Positions 60,032 to 64,000 of a DNA stretch of 64,000 bases are shown piece after piece. Below the pieces are notes generated by a model. It was not told where the DNA came from and searched no databases. It worked only from the letters and a program-made list of their open reading frames with translations. The position numbers and the translations under genes are program-made. The stretch comes from DASPGQ01 sp035457705 (GTDB lineage Bacteria > Acidobacteriota > Vicinamibacteria > Marinacidobacterales > SMYC01): assembly GCA_035457705.1 (NCBI GenBank), contig DATIBD010000039.1:310001-374000 (forward strand), read 5' to 3'. Numbering within the stretch: the first letter of the stretch is position 1; each line of letters opens with the position of its first letter.

Positions 60032-60913
60032 ATGGGCGCATTCAAATGGCTTTGGCGCGTACTGGCATTGCTGCTGATCCTCTATGCCTATTTTGCCTGG
60101 CTCCACCCGGTGCGAGGCGTCGCCGATCACCCGTTTTTCGGGGAGGACGAGCCCGTCGTAATCGCACACCAGGGCGGACGAGGTCTCTGGCCGGAGAACA
60201 CACTTTTGGCGTTCGAAAAAGCCGACGCGCTCGGTGTCGACATGATCGAGATGGATCTTCGTTCCACTGCCGACGGCGAGATCGTGGTCATCCACGACGC
60301 GACCGTGGACCGAACAACCAACGGCCAAGGACGCGTCGGGGACCTCGCATCGCGAGAGGTTCTGCAGTTGGACGCGGCGTTCGCCTTCGAGGGTCCCGAC
60401 GGGAGCTTCCCTTACCGGGACCGGGGCATTACCGTGCCCAGTCTCGCCAGCGTACTGGCGAAGCTACCCCACGCCCGGCTGAACGTGGAAATGAAGGAAT
60501 TCACGCCCGAGCTCGCTCGACAGCTTTGCGGCTCGCTGAAGGAATTCGCTGCGGAGCATCGAGTGCTCGTCGCGGCCTTCGAGCACGACGCCATGACGGC
60601 CTTCCGCGAAGACTGTCCCGAAGTAGCTACGAGCGCGACCGCGCGAGAGGGGCTTTTTTTCTATCAGGCCCACCGGCTTGGTCTGGGAAGCCTCTACCGA
60701 AGCCCGGCCGTGGTGTTTCAAGTTCCCGAGTTCTTCGGGGACATCCACGTAATCGACGCCTCTTTTCTCGAATGGACACGGCGAACGAACGTTCGCGTAC
60801 AGGCCTGGACGGTGAACGATCCAAAAGACATGGAGAGACTTCTGGAGATGGGTGTCAGCGGTATTCTGACAGATTACCCGGACCGTCTGCTCGAGCTGTT
60901 AGGACGTCTCTGA
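60032..60913 (+). CDS. Glycerophosphodiester phosphodiesterase
   Basis: A 293-aa protein with an N-terminal membrane anchor or signal (LWRVLALLLILYAYFAW). The catalytic region is 'VIAHQGGRGLWPENTLLAFE' (the family's HR is HQ here, and ENT is kept), 'VDMIEMDLRSTADGEIVVIH' and 'DATVDRTTNGQGRV'. 'LNVEMKE' and 'VQAWTVNDPKDMERLLEMGV' complete the barrel. It hydrolyses glycerophosphodiesters to glycerol-3-phosphate and an alcohol. The arginine-to-glutamine change next to the catalytic histidine is notable. Its 3' end overlaps the convergent protease gene. Confidence 0.92.
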   Translation: MGAFKWLWRVLALLLILYAYFAWLHPVRGVADHPFFGEDEPVVIAHQGGRGLWPENTLLAFEKADALGVDMIEMDLRSTADGEIVVIHDATVDRTTNGQGRVGDLASREVLQLDAAFAFEGPDGSFPYRDRGITVPSLASVLAKLPHARLNVEMKEFTPELARQLCGSLKEFAAEHRVLVAAFEHDAMTAFREDCPEVATSATAREGLFFYQAHRLGLGSLYRSPAVVFQVPEFFGDIHVIDASFLEWTRRTNVRVQAWTVNDPKDMERLLEMGVSGILTDYPDRLLELLGRL

Positions 60914-63412
60914 CGGCGAGTCTGCCGTCTCGTCGTCCGAGCCGAGCTTGAGATCCTCCTTTCCCGCCTTGGACGCCGCGCGAAAATTGCGGGCCATCTC
61001 GTCGAGCCGGCGGTCGACGCGGGCGTAGAGGGAGTTTGCGGGATACTCGCCTTCAGCGTTCGCCCTTCCGGCCGCGACACCGGTGAGAAGCTCGATCCCT
61101 TCCTCGACGGTGGAGACCGCATAGATATGGAAATTCCCGAGCTCGGCGGCGGCGACGACATCTTTGCGGAGCATGAGGTCTTCGACGTTCGATTTGGGAA
61201 TGATCACCCCCTGATTCCCAGTGAGCCCCGCGGCCAAACACGTATCATAGAAGCCTTCGACCTTCTCGTTCACCCCACCGATCGCCTGGATCTCGCCTTT
61301 CTGGTTCACCGAGCCGGTCACCGCGATATCCTGTCGCAGCGGCAGCCCCGAGAGCGCCGAGAGAAGCGCGTAGAGCTCGGTCGAGGACGCGCTGTCGCCG
61401 TCGACTCCGCTGTAGCTCTGCTCGAAAGCGACGCTGGCGGAAAGCGTCAGCGGGCGCTTTTGGGCAAAACGCGAACGAAAATAGCCCGCGAGGATCAGCA
61501 TCCCTTTGTTGTGGCTCTTGCCGGAGAGATCGGACTCCCGTTCGATGTTGATGATGCCGGCGCGGCCCGTGGCTACCGTGGCAGTGATTCGGACCGGACG
61601 ACCGAAGCGGTAATCGCCAACGTCGTAGACCGACAAGCCGTTTACTTGTCCTACGGCCTCGCCGTCGCTGTCGATCATGATGATGGCTTCCTGGATCATC
61701 TCGGCGATGCGACACTCGATCAGGTTGCGGCGGGAGACCGCCTCGTTCAGGGTGCGGTCGATATGCTCGCCCCTCACCTCGGTCGCGCCTTCGAGGCGCG
61801 CCCAGTAGTCGGCCTCTCGCAGAAGGTCCGCGATCTCACTGAAGCGGGTGCTCAACTTGTTCTTTCGGCCCGCAAGCCGCACGCCTTCTTCGACGATGGC
61901 CGCCGTGGCGTTTCGGTCGAACGGGAGAAGCCCTTCGGCAGAGGCAACGCGGCCGACGAAACCAGCGTAACGGCCAATGGATTCCGGCGTCCGATCCATT
62001 ACCGTGTCGAAGTCGGCCTTGATCTTGAAGATCTTCCGGAAATCCGGATCGAGCTCGTAGAAGACCTGGTAAATCAGCTCATCCCCTATTAGGAGAACCT
62101 TTAGCTCCACGTCGATGGGCTCGGGCTTCAGGGCAGTCGCGGTAAACAGGTACGTGGGATCGAACCCTTGGATGTCTACCTTGCCGCTCTTCAGCGTGCG
62201 TTTCAGCGACTGGTAAACCCCGGGCTCGGAAAGGATCTCCTGGAAGGAGACCACGAGATAGCCGCCGACGGCGCGAAGGAGAGTTCCCGCCTTGATCCGG
62301 GTGAAATCGGAATAAGACTGACCGCTTCGATCCCAGATCCGTTCGATGGTTCCAAACAGGTTCTTGTAGGTGGGGTGGGTCTCTACGACGATAGGGGCGC
62401 GCTCGGTCGCTGAGTTGTCGACGATAACGTTGACTCGATAATGAAGGAAACGATCACGCTGTAGCGACAGAATCGCCGCCAGCCCCGATTGCTCGTCCGT
62501 CGGAGGCTTCTGCAGGAAGTCATCGAGGTTCTCGAGCATGTGGTAGCGGACGTGCTCGAGGAAGCGCTGGCAGCGCTCGGCAGTGTAGCGGCTCTTGATC
62601 TCGTCGATCCGCGGATTCACCATCTCTGCTCCAAAGCCGTACACCAGAGACTTGAGGGCCTCGGCGATCTGCTTCTCCGAGTCCCGCGCGTGTTTCAGGA
62701 CTTCCTCGAGCTCTTCCGACAACTGCTCTCGAATTCCGTCGATGCGCTCGAACTCCGAGCGCTCTATCTTCCCCTCTGCCAGGAGGTGCTCGAGCTCCTC
62801 CTCGGTTTGAGGCTTGCCGTCCACGATGGGAGCGACCTCCGTCTTGGTCATGGGTCCGAACCGGATCTCCACCATGACGAAGTTCTCTTTCTTGATGCGC
62901 TCCTCGAACTGCTTGATGACGGCTCGGCCCTTTTCGCCTTCACTCTCGATGATTTGGGCCCGGCGCTTCTTGAATTCGTCGGACTCCAGCACCCCCGGGA
63001 CCGTGCGACTCAGGTAGTCGACAAAGGTGTTCATGTCTTTCCTGAGCCGATTCCCATCACCGGGGCTCAGGTACAGCACCGTGGGACGATCGCCATCGTC
63101 GAAGTTGTGCACATAGCAAATGTCTTTTGGAATCCTGCGGTTGTCAGCCACGTTCTCGAGAATGCTCTTGACCGTCGTCTCCTTCCCCGTTCCGGTGAGA
63201 CCCTGCACGATGATGTTGTAGCCGTGCGAGGAGACGGCGAGGCCGAGCTGGATGGCTTTGATCGCTCGGTCCTGCCCAATGATCTCGAAATGATCCACGA
63301 GGTCCTTGGTAGTGCCGAACTCGAAAACGTCGCTGGAACAACGGTACCTGAGGCTCTCTACTGGGACCTCGAAAGCCTGCGATTGCTTTCCGGGGTTGGG
63401 TTTCGAAGGCAT
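60899..63412 (-). CDS. Lon-family AAA+ serine protease (AAA_32/Lon C-terminal type)
   Basis: An 837-aa protein. Walker A is 'IIVQGLTGTGKETTVKSILE' (about residue 70), within the AAA_32 region that lacks the standard Lon N-domain. A long helical insertion spans about 130-290. The 'GTLLRAVGGYLVVSFQEILS' block resembles LonB/YcbZ relatives. The C-terminal Lon proteolytic domain has the serine in 'SGVDGDSASSTELYALLSAL' and the lysine in 'GGVNEKVEGFYDTCLAAG', giving the Ser-Lys dyad. It degrades damaged or regulatory proteins. ATG 63412 (MPSKPNPG) leaves 29 bp to the divergent rsmB. Confidence 0.92.
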   Translation of the reverse strand: MPSKPNPGKQSQAFEVPVESLRYRCSSDVFEFGTTKDLVDHFEIIGQDRAIKAIQLGLAVSSHGYNIIVQGLTGTGKETTVKSILENVADNRRIPKDICYVHNFDDGDRPTVLYLSPGDGNRLRKDMNTFVDYLSRTVPGVLESDEFKKRRAQIIESEGEKGRAVIKQFEERIKKENFVMVEIRFGPMTKTEVAPIVDGKPQTEEELEHLLAEGKIERSEFERIDGIREQLSEELEEVLKHARDSEKQIAEALKSLVYGFGAEMVNPRIDEIKSRYTAERCQRFLEHVRYHMLENLDDFLQKPPTDEQSGLAAILSLQRDRFLHYRVNVIVDNSATERAPIVVETHPTYKNLFGTIERIWDRSGQSYSDFTRIKAGTLLRAVGGYLVVSFQEILSEPGVYQSLKRTLKSGKVDIQGFDPTYLFTATALKPEPIDVELKVLLIGDELIYQVFYELDPDFRKIFKIKADFDTVMDRTPESIGRYAGFVGRVASAEGLLPFDRNATAAIVEEGVRLAGRKNKLSTRFSEIADLLREADYWARLEGATEVRGEHIDRTLNEAVSRRNLIECRIAEMIQEAIIMIDSDGEAVGQVNGLSVYDVGDYRFGRPVRITATVATGRAGIINIERESDLSGKSHNKGMLILAGYFRSRFAQKRPLTLSASVAFEQSYSGVDGDSASSTELYALLSALSGLPLRQDIAVTGSVNQKGEIQAIGGVNEKVEGFYDTCLAAGLTGNQGVIIPKSNVEDLMLRKDVVAAAELGNFHIYAVSTVEEGIELLTGVAAGRANAEGEYPANSLYARVDRRLDEMARNFRAASKAGKEDLKLGSDDETADSPSETS

Positions 63413-63441
63413 CCTGCGGCAATAATCCACCGACCGAGGCC

Positions 63442-64000
63442 ATGAGTTCAAGGCGAAAGACGAAGAAGAAATTCATCGAGCTCTCGCCGTCGAGAGAGGT
63501 CGCGTTCCGCGTTTTGCGCCGTGTGGAGGAGAGGCGGGAGGATCCTGCTACCGCGCTCCACCATAGCTCGTCTCGAGAGCTCTCGCCCGCGGACAGGGAC
63601 TTGGCGACCGAGATCGTCTACGGGGTGCTTCGGTGGCGCGCGCGACTCGATTATGTGATCGCCGCTCATGCCAAGCGCGCTCTCTCGAAGATCGATCCGG
63701 TCCTGCTGCGAGCGCTTCGCATCGGGCTGTATCAGCTGCGCTTTCTGAGCCGCATACCGCCGCACGCCGCCGTCGACGAATCGGTCCGTCTGGCCCGGGC
63801 TTTCCGGGCCTCGCGCGGTGCGGGCCTGGTGAACGCCGTGCTGCGAAGCACCCTGAGACGTCCGGAGCTGCCTTCCCTGCCCGACCGAGCCAATCAGCTC
63901 GACTACCTGAGCGTCGCGCTGTCTCATCCGCGCTGGCTGGTGCAACGCTACCTCGCTCGGGACGGCTTCGAAACAGCTGAGCGCCGGTGCACGGTGCAGA
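63442..64000 (+). CDS. rsmB: 16S rRNA m5C967 methyltransferase RsmB, N-terminal part (cut by window edge)
   Basis: An open frame from ATG 63442 to the right edge (186 codons visible). After a lysine-rich start it reads 'SPSREVAFRVLRRVEERRED', 'DRDLATEIVYGVLRWRARLD', 'LLRALRIGLYQLRFLSRIPP', 'HAAVDESVRLARAFRASRGA' and 'GLVNAVLRSTLRR'. This is the NusB-like RNA-binding domain at the N-terminus of RsmB/Sun. 'LSVALSHPRWLVQRY' begins the linker to the SAM-dependent methyltransferase domain, which lies outside the window. It modifies C967 of 16S rRNA; the family often follows def-fmt, as here at some distance. Confidence 0.9.
   Translation, partial: MSSRRKTKKKFIELSPSREVAFRVLRRVEERREDPATALHHSSSRELSPADRDLATEIVYGVLRWRARLDYVIAAHAKRALSKIDPVLLRALRIGLYQLRFLSRIPPHAAVDESVRLARAFRASRGAGLVNAVLRSTLRRPELPSLPDRANQLDYLSVALSHPRWLVQRYLARDGFETAERRCTVQ

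Overview
The window is a GC-rich bacterial chromosome segment, densely packed with short intergenic gaps and many 4-base start/stop overlaps (ATGA, GTGA, TTGA). The gene mix suggests an Acidobacteriota-like heterotroph: a MacB-type permease, carboxypeptidase-regulatory/TPR and DUF1684 proteins, secreted amidohydrolases with a prolyl oligopeptidase, a TRAP-TAXI transporter, an MsbA exporter, IHF/HU proteins and a bacterial glutaminyl-tRNA synthetase. No rRNA or marker phylogeny is available here, so the taxonomic placement is inference.

Layout: 1-3525 holds a truncated MacB/FtsX permease and four minus-strand genes (TPR protein, DUF1684, unknown secreted protein, ferritin-like protein). 3596-7238 is a plus-strand run of SoxC-like molybdoenzyme, cytochrome c and glnS. 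7379-12305 is a minus-strand peptide/amide hydrolase operon (prolyl oligopeptidase, two amidohydrolases of which one is frameshifted, small protein), divergent from a Tat-exported class V aminotransferase (12304-13734). 13735-15707 is a small accessory patch: an unknown 70-aa gene, a type II toxin-antitoxin pair with a frameshifted ParE/RelE toxin, hicBA, and a palindrome resembling an integron attC site, ending at a tRNA-Pro(CGG). Then follow surE, tRNA-Pro(GGG), a MerR regulator, an IHF-alpha-like gene and der; HU/IHF reads away from der behind a consensus sigma-70 promoter. 19591-27083 is a minus-strand housekeeping operon: msbA, yicC, gmk, uracil-DNA glycosylase, priA and a Rieske oxygenase.

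27634-40917 is an exopolysaccharide region. galE and ugd read left; five glycosyltransferase-type genes, a PilZ protein, a WbaP-like phosphoglycosyl transferase and UDP-glucuronate decarboxylase read right. Together they could convert UDP-glucose to UDP-galactose, UDP-glucuronate and UDP-xylose, and assemble a lipid-linked glycan. One of these genes (33502-34449) belongs to the TIGR04348 family, which includes the selenosugar synthase SenB. 40950-43779 is a TRAP-TAXI transporter broken by two frame changes, followed by pepP, an FAD amino-acid-oxidase-like gene, a CDP-alcohol phosphatidyltransferase, an unknown 143-aa protein, an alpha/beta hydrolase, an MFS transporter and a TPR protein. 51082-55417 is a translationally coupled run of DUF349 protein, soluble histidine kinase and PfkB sugar kinase. 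The right end carries an ankyrin lipoprotein, def-fmt, a PAS-GGDEF-EAL protein, a glycerophosphodiesterase, a Lon-family protease and the start of rsmB.

I see no insertion sequence, CRISPR array, phage or obvious defence island. The recurring oddity is single-base frame changes in at least four genes (amidohydrolase twice, ParE toxin, TAXI binding protein, TRAP permease). These are either assembly errors or real decay and should be checked against reads first.
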